Source: Scleroderma bovista | Taxonomy: Eukaryota > Basidiomycota > Agaricomycetes > Boletales > Sclerodermataceae | Direction of reading: 5' to 3' | NCBI GenBank assembly: GCA_037178675.1 | Contig: JAYMGJ010000784.1 | Coordinates: 1 to 17,707 of the forward strand | Length of the DNA: 17,707 nt | Shown: positions 1-8,665 of the stretch, in pieces | Layout of the letters: each line of letters starts with the position of its first letter | How positions within the stretch are numbered: the first letter of the stretch is position 1 | Program-made: the position numbers and the translations under genes | The notes under the pieces: model-generated | Seen by the model: the letters and a program-made list of their open reading frames with translations, nothing else | The model's database searches: none | Told to the model about the DNA's origin: nothing

Positions 1-29
1 CTGGTACCATTACTTTTAACATCAACTAC

Positions 30-373
30 TGTTAGTTTTGGTGATTTCCACCTCTTCTTATGAGTCTATTACTTACTATCATGGTCTACCCTACTTACTA
101 CCAACTTGTTTTAGCTTCATAGCTGCATTGTAGCGCTACATGTGCCCTTGACTTGTTTCCTTCACTTATTGTTTACATTTGTTTACCCAGAAGTCCACAT
201 ACCCTATAGAGTCCAGTGTTTCTCCTCTTCAGTTACTCACACTGGACTCTAGGTGCTGTATACCTCTCTACAACTGTCTATATCATCATTTACTCACACT
301 GGACTCTAGTCTGGACCTTATTTGAGCAGCTCAGCAGCACTTTGTGCGCTTCCAGCAAGTTTTGGCTTAAACA
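30..373 (+). repeat. Copia LTR, family L, copy L1 (solo or recombinant)
   Basis: It begins TGTTAG and ends TTAAACA, and is 344 bp long like the copies at 1083, 5647 and 9014. It carries the family hairpin: arms at 207-219 and 239-251 form a perfect 13-bp inverted repeat around a 19-nt loop, and a third copy of the right arm lies at 296-308. No primer-binding site follows it and no polypurine tract precedes it, so it is not a normal 5' or 3' LTR here. The flanking pentamers (ACTAC left, GACTT right) do not match, which suggests recombination with another copy. It is almost identical to the oppositely oriented copy at 9014-9357. Confidence 0.9.
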
Positions 374-1082
374 GACTTATGTGTTTTTCAACCCATGTTA
401 AATAAACTGATCTCTACTTCTGAAGCCGCATTCATGGACCAGTTGGTGGGGTGACAGAATTGGACAGAAGCAATCAGAAATGAAATGGAAATACTGTGTG
501 CCCTCCTTTGGAATATACCCACAGTTCACATTCAATGATTGGTCATGGAGAAGGCATTAGTGGAAAGCATATTCAAATGCATGCAAACCTCAAATTATAA
601 GTGGCTTCTGGATGATGGTAAGTCCCATATTCTATCACTAATCTTACTTCTAACCCACAATAGTCCCATAGCCAAATGGTCACAGAACTCAAACTGACAG
701 TGTTGCCTTCATGAATGGGTTGTCTCTCGACTCCATGAGACATCACATCAATTCAAAGAACATGTGTGAAACCAAGCCACATTCATTATTCAAAGTAACA
801 ACTATGGTGTCTTCACTGTCCCATGCATATGGTATCTTCCATTCATGGTAGCTAAACTTGGAGAACAAATATATTGTAGTTGGTCTACATTCATTCTTTA
901 ATTCTACTTTTTCTAATAATTCTTTCTAGGATATCCCATTTGGTCACAGTGCATGCACGAAAACATCATAGGGAGCAGTGCATGGAAGAAAACATGCAGG
1001 ATGATTTCATTTCTCAAAGTCAAACAGTATTTCCCAGCTGTCCTTGTATGAAAAAGCTGCCATCTGTGGCTGGGTAAGCCAA
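374..1082. other. Degraded spacer between two inverted L LTRs
   Basis: No intact gene is visible. A + strand stretch near 450-495 reads as NWTEAIRNEMEILCAL, which resembles the start of a copia reverse transcriptase, but it breaks off and may be chance. An intron-like stretch at about 617-665 (GTAAGT, CTAAT, CAATAG) suggests a decayed spliced gene. The right end, CCAA at 1079-1082, matches the bases just outside the L LTR at 9358-9361. The segment is therefore probably the original left flank of the L element, displaced from the Harbinger remnant at 9358. I do not recognise any product. Confidence 0.35.
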
Positions 1083-1426
1083 TGTTCAAGCCAAAACTTG
1101 CTGGAAGCGCACAAAGTGCTGCTGAGCTGCTCAAATAAGGTCCAGACTAGAGTCCAGTGTGAGTAACTGATGATATAGACAGTTGTAGAGAGGTATACAG
1201 CACCTAGAGTCCAGTGTGAGTAACTGAAGAGGAGAAACACTGGACTCTACAGGGTATGTGCACTTCTGGGTAAACAAATGTAAACAACAAGTCAAGGAAA
1301 CAAGTCAAGGGCACATATAGTGCTACAATGCAGCTATGAAGCTAAAACAAGTTGGTAGTAAGTAGGGTAGACCATGATAGTAAGTAATACACTCATAAGA
1401 AGAGGTGGAAATCACCAAAACTAACA
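1083..1426 (-). repeat. Copia LTR, family L, copy L2 (inversion breakpoint)
   Basis: Read on the minus strand it runs TGTTAG to TTGAACA, 344 bp, with the family hairpin. Its upstream flank is the integrase reading frame of the copy at 1427-2796, ending in TATTA. Its downstream flank is CCAA plus the spacer. No primer-binding site follows. The same pentamer TATTA starts the sequence after the opposite LTR at 5647-5990. L2 is therefore best read as one of two LTRs that recombined and inverted the DNA between them. Confidence 0.9.
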
Positions 1427-2796
1427 TAATAAAGTGAAATCTCGAGTAGTCGTCAATGAAAATGATCCAGTATCGATACCCAGACATGGAGAGGTGGCCT
1501 ACATTGTGGACGTCGCTATGGACAAGTTCCAGAGGTCTGGATGCGTGCCATGAAGAGCTAGGGAAGGGATTGGCATGCATCTTACCAGCCATGCATGGTT
1601 CACAGATATGATCAGGGGCAGTTTTCGAGTCTATGGCCATCCCAGTGACCAGATTGTGATGCAACAGGGCCTTCACATCGGCCAGGTGGTGGTGAGCTAG
1701 TCTCCTATGCCACAAGTCAAGATCTAGAGGGGTAGTAGTGGCTGCAGACGCAAACTTGACCAGAGGGGCAGTTTCTCCATCCAGAAAAAGCGCAGTTGCT
1801 TGTCTCTATTTTTGCAACAAAGAGAACAGGTCCAGGGTGAGGTCTGAAGGCCATCTGCATCGCATCAATGCTTACAAGGAAGCCCTTACTTCGACACAAG
1901 TATAGCACAGAGAGTAAATTATTCCTGAGGTCAGGGACATGCAGGACGTTGGTGAACTCAATGGGACACTGCTTCCTTCCTCCAATAACCGGTAAATACA
2001 CCACAGACCCCACCCCAGCAGAATAGAACACTCTATTGTTTGCCAACTTCACTGGAACTCATCTGGAGGTATAGTTGCACATCCAGTGGCGATGGGGGGT
2101 CATATGAGCAGTGGCCCCAGTGTCTGCATTCCAATGGACATCAGCATTGAGTTGGAGTGGATATAGAGGGGAGGAGGGGTCAAAGGAACGAAGACTTGCA
2201 TTTCCAGTGAATTCCATGGCCTGAGAAGCAGACTGGCAGCCAGAGGACGAGTCAGCAGGTTGCTGGGGGGAGCTTGATGCGTCAGAGGACTTGTTGGCAG
2301 TGTCACCACCCTTCTTGAAGCATCTGCCCTTCTGCGACAAGTAGTTAGACTTAGCCTTGACCAAGTTCTGTCACTTGTGGATACAATGATTCGAGTATTC
2401 ACAAAAGGAGCAGGATACAGAGAGAGGACACTTGCAAGAGGTACCAGAGGCAAACAGGACAGCTTCAGACCCAGTAGTGGACTCAGGACAATGCTTGCAT
2501 TGTAATTCCTCCGCCAGGAATGCCTCCTTGAGTCTCTCTTCTTCCAAAGACTGGAATAAGACTGGAATAAGAGCAGAGAGGACACAAAATGGGAGTACTC
2601 ATCTCCTAGTGAGTGCACCATCGCCATGCAGATGAACTTATTGTCAAGGTATTTGATGGTGTAAGGGCTGGCAGGGTCCTTGGGGCATAGCTGCTGAATC
2701 TTAGACATAGAACGATGAGAGAAGAGGGGGACTCATCCTGCTTCTTCTTGATCGAAAAGAAGTCGTCCCAGGTGTTGAAGCGAGCTCCTGGGCGCT
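1427..2796 (-). pseudogene. Copia Gag-protease-integrase, decayed copy
   Basis: This is a second copy of the polyprotein part encoded at 6302-8494, very similar in sequence but broken. In minus-strand order it holds a Gag piece (MSKIQQLCPKD), the protease motif DTGAT, the HHCC integrase zinc module (WHRRLAHHH, then CEPC) and the start of the integrase core (HSDVH), ending in FIDDYSRF. The first ~107 Gag codons, including the start, are deleted near 2796. A second deletion and frameshift lie near 2710-2725. The frame changes again near 2364 and 2056. Integrase is cut after its first catalytic Asp by the LTR at 1083-1426; the next part is found in opposite orientation at 5991-6086. Compared with the intact copy, several CpG sites are TpG or CpA. 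It cannot make a full product. Confidence 0.88.
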
Positions 2797-2952
2797 GTTG
2801 GAGGATGCAATGGGAGGACTGGAGAGCAAGTTCTGGGTTTCAGACAAAGAGAGACAGTGGAAATCGATGTAGCAGGAGTAAAAAATCGCGCAAGAGCAGG
2901 AGGGCGGTCTAAAGAGTAGTACTAAAGTTCCTGGAGCGCAGGGCTCATAACC
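2797..2952 (-). promoter_or_regulatory. R-element leader with half-tRNA primer-binding site
   Basis: This is the untranslated leader between the R LTR and gag of the decayed copy. The + strand bases 2936-2952 (GCGCAGGGCTCATAACC) equal the anticodon-arm part of yeast initiator tRNA-Met as I know it. On the element's strand they lie complementary to that tRNA, directly at the LTR end, where minus-strand DNA synthesis is primed. Priming by a tRNA cut in the anticodon loop is known for Drosophila copia and yeast Ty5. Use here is inferred from position and match. Confidence 0.75.
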
Positions 2953-3087
2953 TGTTAAGATAAACCACAAAGGAGCACTCTTGTGCCCAGTGTCAGAGAC
3001 TGAAGAGAAGAGACTCTGGGCACGAAAATTTTAAGTATACAAATAAAGCAAACACAGAAAAACAGTGTAAGACAAAAGCCACAGATC
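2953..3087 (-). repeat. Copia LTR, family R, copy R1 (truncated)
   Basis: The 3' end of an R LTR (minus-strand end GAACA-like, here TTAACA) abuts the primer site at 2952. The family hairpin is present with arms at 2983-2994 and 3012-3023. The copy stops at about 3087, where the sequence changes directly into + strand reverse transcriptase coding, so roughly 90 bp of its 5' part is missing. It served as the 5' LTR of the decayed element at 1427-2952. Confidence 0.85.
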
Positions 3088-4171
3088 CCAGGACCTCCAC
3101 CTACACTCCCTTAACGTCTCTCATGCCTACCTCAATGGGGAAATGGACTGTGAGGTCTATATGGTGGAATCAGAACAATTTGTGGAGGGAGATCCCAAGG
3201 CCAAGGTGTGTCTGCTTCAGAAGGCTATCTATGGCAGTAAACAGGGCGGAAACCACTGGAACAAGAAGATGCACTCTGTACTCAAGTCCCTTGACTTCAG
3301 ACAGACCTACTCTGATGCCAGCATCTATTTCTACTCCAAGGATGGTGTAACTATCATTCTGCCTGTCTTTGTCAATGATATGACTGCAGCCTCGCAATCT
3401 GAATCTGCCATCCACTCCATCATCACCCAACTCAGCCAACACCTCAAAATCTGTGATCTGGGGCCTACCACTCAGCTTTTAGGCATCAAAATTGATAGGG
3501 ATCATCCCAAGTGCTCTATCTCACTCTCCCAAAGGCAGTATTGCCTTGATGTCCTGGACAGGTTTGGTATGGCCGATTGTAAGCCTATCTCCACTCCCAT
3601 GGAACCTGGCCTTCGTCTGTCTCCACTTAGAGCCCCCAGAATACTCAGGAAGCTGCAACTATGCATCAGACTCCTTATCTTTCTGCTGTTGCTGCTCTGA
3701 TGTACCTTGCTACCACTACTCGTCCAGATATAGCCTACACTGTCGAAATATTGGCCAGATTCAACTCCAATCCTGGCTAGACCCACTGGCTTCCTGTCAA
3801 ACATCTTCTGCACTATATTAAGGGTACCCACTCTATCACCTACTCTCCTGATCCTGCTCAGCCTGAGACCTTTATCAGATTCTCTGATGCAGATCATAGT
3901 GGATGCAAGGATACTGGTTGCTCTACTGGTGGATATGTGGTCAAGATGTGTACTGGTGCAGTTTCCTGGTCTTCTAAGCCGCAAAACATCGTTGCTCTCT
4001 CTACTACTGAAGCTGAGTACATGCAGCTGTCCAGGCAGGCAAGGAAATCAAATGGATGTGCAATCTGATGCATGAGCTTGGTATTCCCCTTCCTGGCGCC
4101 TCCTCTCTGCTCATTGACAACCAATCTGCGATTTCTGTGGCCACGAACCCAGAACACCATGGCAGGATGAA
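3088..4171 (+). pseudogene. Copia reverse transcriptase-RNase H, copy 1
   Basis: Coding starts mid-domain at DLHLHSLNVSHAYLNG, the conserved copia RT segment, and continues through YGSKQGGNHWNKK, DLGPTTQLLGIKI and DCKPISTPMEP into RNase H (SDADHSGC, TTEAEY, DNQSAI, NPEHHGRMK). The active-site box reads FVNDM instead of FVDDM, so one catalytic Asp is Asn (GAT to AAT). A frameshift lies near 3640, a stop near 3779 (TAG where copy 2 has CTG) and another frameshift near 4020. The left end is fused to the truncated LTR R1. The right end stops inside RNase H and changes to the RT of copy 2 at about 4171. The simplest source is the R element whose Gag-protease-integrase lies at 6302-8494. Confidence 0.85.
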
Positions 4172-5360
4172 GCAGCTGACGTCTATATGGAGCAGCCTGA
4201 GGGATTTGCTGAGGGTGATCCCAAAGAGTGGGTATGCTTACTGGTCAAGGCACTATATGGGACCAAGCAGGGAGGCAACCGCTGGAATCGCAAAATGCGC
4301 TCTGTGCTCGAGTCTCTTGGTTTCAAGCAGAGCTATAGCGATGCAGCCATCTATGTCATGTCCAAAGGTGATCTGCGCATCATCCTTCCTGTCTTTGTCG
4401 ATGATATGACCTTTGTATCCCAATCTCTCCCTGCCATCGAGGATATCATCACCCAACTGCGTCAGCACTTCAAATTGCACGACTTGGGCCCTACCACACA
4501 ACTCTTGGGCATCAAGATCAATAGAGACCGCTCAAAGTGTACCATTTCACTATCCCAGCATCACTACTGTCTGGACATTCTCCAGCGCTTTGGAATGGCA
4601 GACTGCAAGCCTGTCACCACTCCCATGGACCTTGGATGGCGTCTCTCGCGTTCCCAGAGCCCTCAGACCACTCAGGAGGTGACCCAGATGCATTCCATCA
4701 ACTATTTGGGTGCTGTTGGTGCACTGATGTACCTTGCCACCTCTACCAGACCAGATATAGCCTATGCTGTTGGTGTTCTAGCACGCTTTAATGCCAATCC
4801 TGGCCTGGCCCATTGGAACACAGTCCAGCATCTATTTCGTTACCTGAAGCCTTGGCACTGCTCACTTTGCTTTGACCTATGGTCCAGATTCTTCGTCCTC
4901 TGGATTGTTTACCACCTTCAGTGATGCTGATCATGGTGGGTGAAAGGACTCTGGGTGATCCACCGGTGCATATGTAGTCAAGATGGGTACTGGAGCTGTC
5001 TCCTGGAGTTCCAAGCTTCAGGGACTCGTTGCCCTGTCCACCACAGAGGCTGAATACATTGCTGCAGTGGAGGCTGGCAAGGAGATTGTCTGGTTGTGCA
5101 ACCTACTCGATGAGATGGGCTTCTCTGTTAGTGCTCCTTCGATCCTGCACACTGACAACCAGTCTGCTATCCAGGTAGTCAAAAATCCAGAGCATCATGG
5201 ACGCATCAAGCACCTGGATTTGCACTGGTTCTGGCTGAGAGATGTGGTGGACCAAGGTCTGATTTCGCCTGTGTTTGTCCCCACTACTGAAATGCCTGCT
5301 GACCTGTTGACCAAGCCTTTGGCTCATGTCAAGATGCGGCAGTTCTGTAAAATGTGTTAA
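4172..5360 (+). pseudogene. Copia reverse transcriptase-RNase H, copy 2
   Basis: It begins at DVYMEQPEGFAEGD, so the RT fingers are missing. It keeps the catalytic box FVDDM (near 4400), DLGPTTQLLGIKI, DCKPVTTPMD and TRPDIAYAV, then RNase H with TTEAEYIAA, TDNQSAI, KHLDLHWFWLRD and the tail ADLLTKPL. A frameshift near 4880 and two in-frame TGA codons between 4930 and 4965 break the RNase H start. The apparent C-terminus CKMC is created by insertion of the R LTR at 5355; host coding resumes after it at 5587. A polypurine tract and an L LTR follow, so this is the 3' end of an L element. Protein similarity to copy 1 is clear but well below identity, which argues against a recent tandem duplication. 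Confidence 0.87.
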
Positions 5361-5581
5361 AATAAACCACAAAGGAGCACTCTAGTGCCTAGTGTCAGAG
5401 ACTGAAGAGAAGAGACTCTGGGCACGAAAATTTCAACTATACAAACAAAGCAAACAAAGAGAAACAAAGGAAAACACAAGCCACAAATCATGTGATGATC
5501 CATGAAAGGAAGGAGCTGAAGTAATCACTAAAAAAGGTGTCCATAAGAACAATAAGAGTGCACAAACACTCAATACCAACA
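5355..5581 (-). repeat. Solo copia LTR, family R, copy R2, target duplication AAATG
   Basis: A 227-bp unit with TGTT...AACA ends is flanked on both sides by AAATG (5350-5354 and 5582-5586), the 5-bp duplication expected for a copia insertion. There is no internal coding, so it is a solo LTR left after LTR-LTR recombination or a very short non-autonomous element. It lies in the last codons of RNase H and brings its own stop (TAA at 5358). One arm of the hairpin carries a change (GTGCCTAG) compared with the other copies. Confidence 0.93.
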
Positions 5582-5586
5582 AAATG

Positions 5587-5646
5587 CTGGAACTGGCACC
5601 ATCAGGGGGGAGTTAGGGTTATCAGAGGTGCACAATCATGGGGGAG
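5587..5646 (+). other. 3' end of L-element pol, 3' UTR and polypurine tract
   Basis: Sequence after the solo LTR continues the RNase H frame for about ten codons to a TAG at 5613-5615, followed by a short untranslated stretch. The bases 5640-5646 (GGGGGAG) lie directly against the LTR start TGTTAG, the position and composition of a polypurine tract that primes plus-strand DNA synthesis. This marks 5647-5990 as a former 3' LTR position on the + strand. Confidence 0.78.
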
Positions 5647-5990
5647 TGTTAGTTTTGGTGATTTCCACCTCTTCTTATGAGTGTATTACTTACTATGATG
5701 GTCTACCCTACTTACTACCAACTTGTTTTAGCTTCATAGCTTCATTGTAGTGCTAGATGTGCCCTTGACTTGTTTCCTTCACTTGTTGTTTACATTTGTT
5801 TACCCAGAAGCGCACATACCCTGTAGAGTCCAGTGTTTCTCCTCTTCAGTTATTCACACTGGACTCTAGGTGCTGTATACCTCTCTACAACTGTCTATAT
5901 CACTAGTTACTCACACTGGACTCTAGTCTGGACCTTATTTGAGCAGCTCAGCAGCACTTTGTGTGCTTCCAGCAAGTTTTGGCCTGATCA
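5647..5990 (+). repeat. Copia LTR, family L, copy L3 (inversion breakpoint)
   Basis: It is 344 bp, begins TGTTAG directly after a polypurine tract and ends in CTGATCA, a diverged form of the usual TTGAACA. The downstream bases TATTA (5991-5995) are followed in frame by integrase coding rather than by neutral flank. The same TATTA precedes copy L2 at 1427-1431 on the minus strand. L3 therefore joins the left half of one insertion site to the right half of another. Confidence 0.9.
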
Positions 5991-6086
5991 TATTATGCCT
6001 ATCAAGGCCAAGACACAAGCTTTTGAGGCCTTTAAGACATTCAAGGCCTTTGCTGAGGAACCAGAGCGAGCGAAAAATCAAGATCC
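5991..6086 (+). pseudogene. Integrase core fragment, continuation of the copy at 1427-2796
   Basis: The + strand reads MPIKAKTQAFEAFKTFKAFA, matching residues 560-579 of the integrase encoded at 6302-8494. An extra G near 6057 shifts the frame (EEPERAKNQ instead of ENQSERK). The fragment begins exactly where the minus-strand copy at 1427 stops and is in the opposite orientation. It ends at GATCC against the R LTR at 6087. Confidence 0.88.
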
Positions 6087-6312
6087 TGTTGATATTGAGT
6101 GTTTGTGCACTCTTGTGGTGTTGTGTGGCGCATTTGCAGTGATTACTTGAGGTGTTTCCTTTCCAGGTTGATCAGGTGATTTGTGGCTTTTGTGTTACAC
6201 TGTTTTTCCTTGTTTGCTTTGTTTGTGTAGTTGAAATTTTCGTGCCCAGAGTCCTTTCTCTTCAGTCTTTGACACTGGGCACAAGGGTCCTCCTTTGTGG
6301 TTTATTTGAACA
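6087..6312 (+). repeat. Copia LTR, family R, copy R3
   Basis: A 226-bp LTR with TGTTGATATT and TTTGAACA ends and hairpin arms at 6242-6253 and 6271-6282. Its flanks are GATCC (left) and CTTTG (right), so there is no target duplication. Both flanks are integrase coding but on opposite strands. It is in the same element orientation as the decayed R copy before inversion and is best explained as the 3' LTR of an R element inserted antisense into the pol of another. It supplies the stop codon of the frame at 6302-8494. Confidence 0.9.
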
Positions 6313-8494
6313 CTTTGTAACCCTCAGGATAGCCTAGAAAGACGCATTTCTCCATATGAGACTCCAGAGGTCGCCTCTTGTCCTTTTGCACATGCACATA
6401 GGCAGTACAGCCCCAAACTCGAAGGTGGGACACATCAGGCTTGCACCCATGCCACAGTTCATAGGGAGTAGCATCCTTGATGGCCTCAGTAGGACACCTA
6501 TTCCAGACATGGACTAAAGAGGCAAGACAGTCGCCCCAGAAACCTTTGGCAAGGCCAGACTCGTCCAACATCGCAGTAATCCGCTCGGATAGAACCCTAT
6601 TAGCACGCTCTGCAACTCCATTCTGCTGGGGTCGATTCCTGACAGTATGCTGGCGAAGAATGCCACATTGGGTGGTGAAATCGATGAAAGCGTTGCTCAT
6701 ATACTCCCCTCCCTTGTCATCGTGCAGGATCTTGATTTTTCGCTCGCTCTGGTTCTCAGCAAAGGCCTTGAACGTCTTGAAGGCCTCAAAAGCTTGGGAC
6801 TTGGCCTTCAGAGGCATAACAAAGCGAAATCTTGAATAATCGTCGATGAAAGTGATCCAGTATCGATACCCAGACATGGAGAGGTGGCCTACATCGTGGA
6901 CGTCGCTATGGACAAGTTCCAGAGGTCTGGAGGCGCGCCATGAAGAGCTAGGGAAGGGATTGGCATGCATCTTACCAGCCAGGCAGGGTTCACAGATAGG
7001 ATCAGGGGCAGTCTTCGAGTCTATAGCCATCCCAGTGACCAGATTGTGACGCAGTAGGGCCTTCACATCGGCCAGGTGGTGGTGGGCAAGTCTCCTATGC
7101 CAGAGGTCGAGATCTAGAGGAGTAGTGGTAGCTGCAGACGCAAATTCGACCAGTGGGGCAGTTTCTCCATCCAGAAAAGCACAGTTGGTGTTCCCAATGT
7201 TTGCCACGAAGAGGACAGGTCCAGGAGGTCGTCTGAAGGCCATCTGCGTCGCATTGATGCTCACAAGGAAGCCCTTACTTCGACACAAGTATAGCACACA
7301 GAGTAAATTATTCCTGAGATCAGGGACATGTAGGACGTTGGTAAACTCCACAGGACGCTGCTTTCTCCCTCCAATAACCGGTTGAAAGACTACAGACCCC
7401 ACTCCAGCTGAATAGACGACCTTGTTGTCTGCCAACTTCACAGGGACGCATTTTGGAGTATAATTGCGCATCCAGTGGCGATGGGGGGTCATATGAGCAG
7501 TAGCCCCAGTGTCTGCATTCCAATGGACGTCAGCATCGAGTTGGAGGGGATACAGAGGAGAGGAGGGATCAAGGGAACGAAGACTTGCATTTCCAGCGAA
7601 CTCCATGGCCTGGGAAGCAGACTGGGAGCTAGAGGACGACTCAGCAGGTGCCTGGGAAGAGCTAGAGGTGTCAGAGGCCTGATTTGCGGCGTTACCACCC
7701 TTCTTAGTGCGCCTAGACTTCTGGGAAAGGTAGTTGGACTTAGCCTTGACCAGGTTCTGGCACTTATGGACACAGTGGTTCGAGTACTCGCAGAAAGAGC
7801 AAGAAACAGAAGGGGGACACTTGCAGTTGCTGCCAGATGCGAACAGGACCGCCTCAGACGCAGTAGTCGACTCAGGACGCCGCATGCACTGTAGTTCCTC
7901 CGCTAGGAAGGCTTCCTTGAGTCTGTCCTTCTCCAAGGACTGGAAGAGGAGTAGAGAGGACGCAAAATGCGAGTATTCATTGCCTAGAGAGCGCACCATA
8001 GCCATGCAGATGAGCTCATTATCCAGGTCCTTCATGGTATAAGGGGTGGTGGCATCCTTGGGGCGAAGCTGCTGGATCTTGGACATAGAGTCCTCAATCC
8101 TGGCGATGAGGGAGGTCAGGGACTCGTCCTGCTTCTTCCTAATCGAAAAGAAGTCGTCCCAGGCGTTGAAGCGGGCTCCAGGACGCTGTTGGAGGTGGAG
8201 GGACTCGAGGGTGGACCAGATCTGCGCAGGGTTGTCTTGGACAGCATCTATATGGGTCCTTTGTTCAGCAGAAAGCGATAGGTAGAGTTGTCCAGCAGCC
8301 TTGTCCGCTCTAAGGTCCCACTTAGCCTGGAGGTCAGACTGGGAGTCATCAGGGCGCTTCTCAGCACCACTGACAATAGTCCAGAGGCCTTTGGTACGCA
8401 GGAAGGCCTTCATTTCCCCCTTCCAGGTCGAGTAGTTGGAGGAGGAGAGTTTTGGGAAGGAGGGAGTCGAGGAACTGGTAGAATCGTCGGCCAT
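6302..8494 (-). CDS. Copia Gag-protease-integrase polyprotein, truncated before RT
   Basis: A 730-codon frame without interruption, starting at ATG 8492-8494. Residues 1-220 are a copia-type Gag. A perfect CX2CX4HX4C zinc knuckle lies at C232-C235-H240-C245. A Ser/Gln-rich linker follows, then the aspartic protease motif DTGAT at 328-332. The integrase zinc module has H466, H471, C501 and C504. The catalytic triad is visible as D531, D593 and E629, with 35 residues between the last two (DD35E). Full copia polyproteins are about 1300-1500 residues, so the RT and RNase H half is missing: the frame runs into LTR R3 after CVFLGYPEGYK and stops four codons later. Upstream is a leader with a primer-binding site and LTR R4. 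By far the best preserved coding in the window; it could still yield Gag, protease and integrase but could not move by itself. Confidence 0.93.
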   Translation of the reverse strand: MADDSTSSSTPSFPKLSSSNYSTWKGEMKAFLRTKGLWTIVSGAEKRPDDSQSDLQAKWDLRADKAAGQLYLSLSAEQRTHIDAVQDNPAQIWSTLESLHLQQRPGARFNAWDDFFSIRKKQDESLTSLIARIEDSMSKIQQLRPKDATTPYTMKDLDNELICMAMVRSLGNEYSHFASSLLLFQSLEKDRLKEAFLAEELQCMRRPESTTASEAVLFASGSNCKCPPSVSCSFCEYSNHCVHKCQNLVKAKSNYLSQKSRRTKKGGNAANQASDTSSSSQAPAESSSSSQSASQAMEFAGNASLRSLDPSSPLYPLQLDADVHWNADTGATAHMTPHRHWMRNYTPKCVPVKLADNKVVYSAGVGSVVFQPVIGGRKQRPVEFTNVLHVPDLRNNLLCVLYLCRSKGFLVSINATQMAFRRPPGPVLFVANIGNTNCAFLDGETAPLVEFASAATTTPLDLDLWHRRLAHHHLADVKALLRHNLVTGMAIDSKTAPDPICEPCLAGKMHANPFPSSSWRASRPLELVHSDVHDVGHLSMSGYRYWITFIDDYSRFRFVMPLKAKSQAFEAFKTFKAFAENQSERKIKILHDDKGGEYMSNAFIDFTTQCGILRQHTVRNRPQQNGVAERANRVLSERITAMLDESGLAKGFWGDCLASLVHVWNRCPTEAIKDATPYELWHGCKPDVSHLRVWGCTAYVHVQKDKRRPLESHMEKCVFLGYPEGYKVFK

Positions 8495-8665
8495 GAGGAC
8501 AGGAATGCGCTGAGTATGCTATGGGAGGAGAGGAGAGCGAGTTCTGAGGCTGGAACAGAGAGAAGGAGTGTGGAAATCGATGTAGCAGGAGTAAAAAGTC
8601 GCGCAGGAGCAGGAAGGCGGTCTAAGAGATAGTCCTAAAGTTCCTGGAGCGCAGGGCTCATAACC
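8495..8665 (-). promoter_or_regulatory. R-element leader with half-tRNA primer-binding site
   Basis: This is the leader between LTR R4 and the Gag start, about 170 nt with no other frame. The + strand bases 8649-8665 (GCGCAGGGCTCATAACC) repeat exactly the site at 2936-2952 and match the anticodon arm of initiator tRNA-Met. The site begins directly at the LTR end. Its preservation next to an intact Gag frame makes this the best copy for defining the R family 5' end. Confidence 0.78.

Noticed and set aside
216..401. 61-codon + strand frame within LTR L1, with similar frames in the other L LTRs
   Set aside because: The frame recurs only because the LTR is repeated. It crosses the hairpin and runs out into unrelated flank, so it is not a gene.
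374..1082. N-terminus of the Harbinger transposase in the spacer
   Set aside because: The CCAA duplication makes this attractive, but no frame here shows the family's DGT or GS-HD motifs.
3123..3350. Overlapping frame in the RT region
   Set aside because: It is a shadow of the RT frame at 3143, which carries the conserved copia motifs.
3779..3781. TAG in RT copy 1 as another C-to-T stop
   Set aside because: Copy 2 has CTG here, so two changes would be needed; it was left out of the decay argument.
6152..6337. Hydrophobic small protein across LTR R3 (also in R4 on the other strand)
   Set aside because: It lies wholly in LTR sequence and its composition follows the T-rich strand. There is no sign of selection for a membrane peptide.
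7475..7894. Long + strand frame opposite Gag
   Set aside because: Antisense shadow of the 730-codon polyprotein; no motif of its own.
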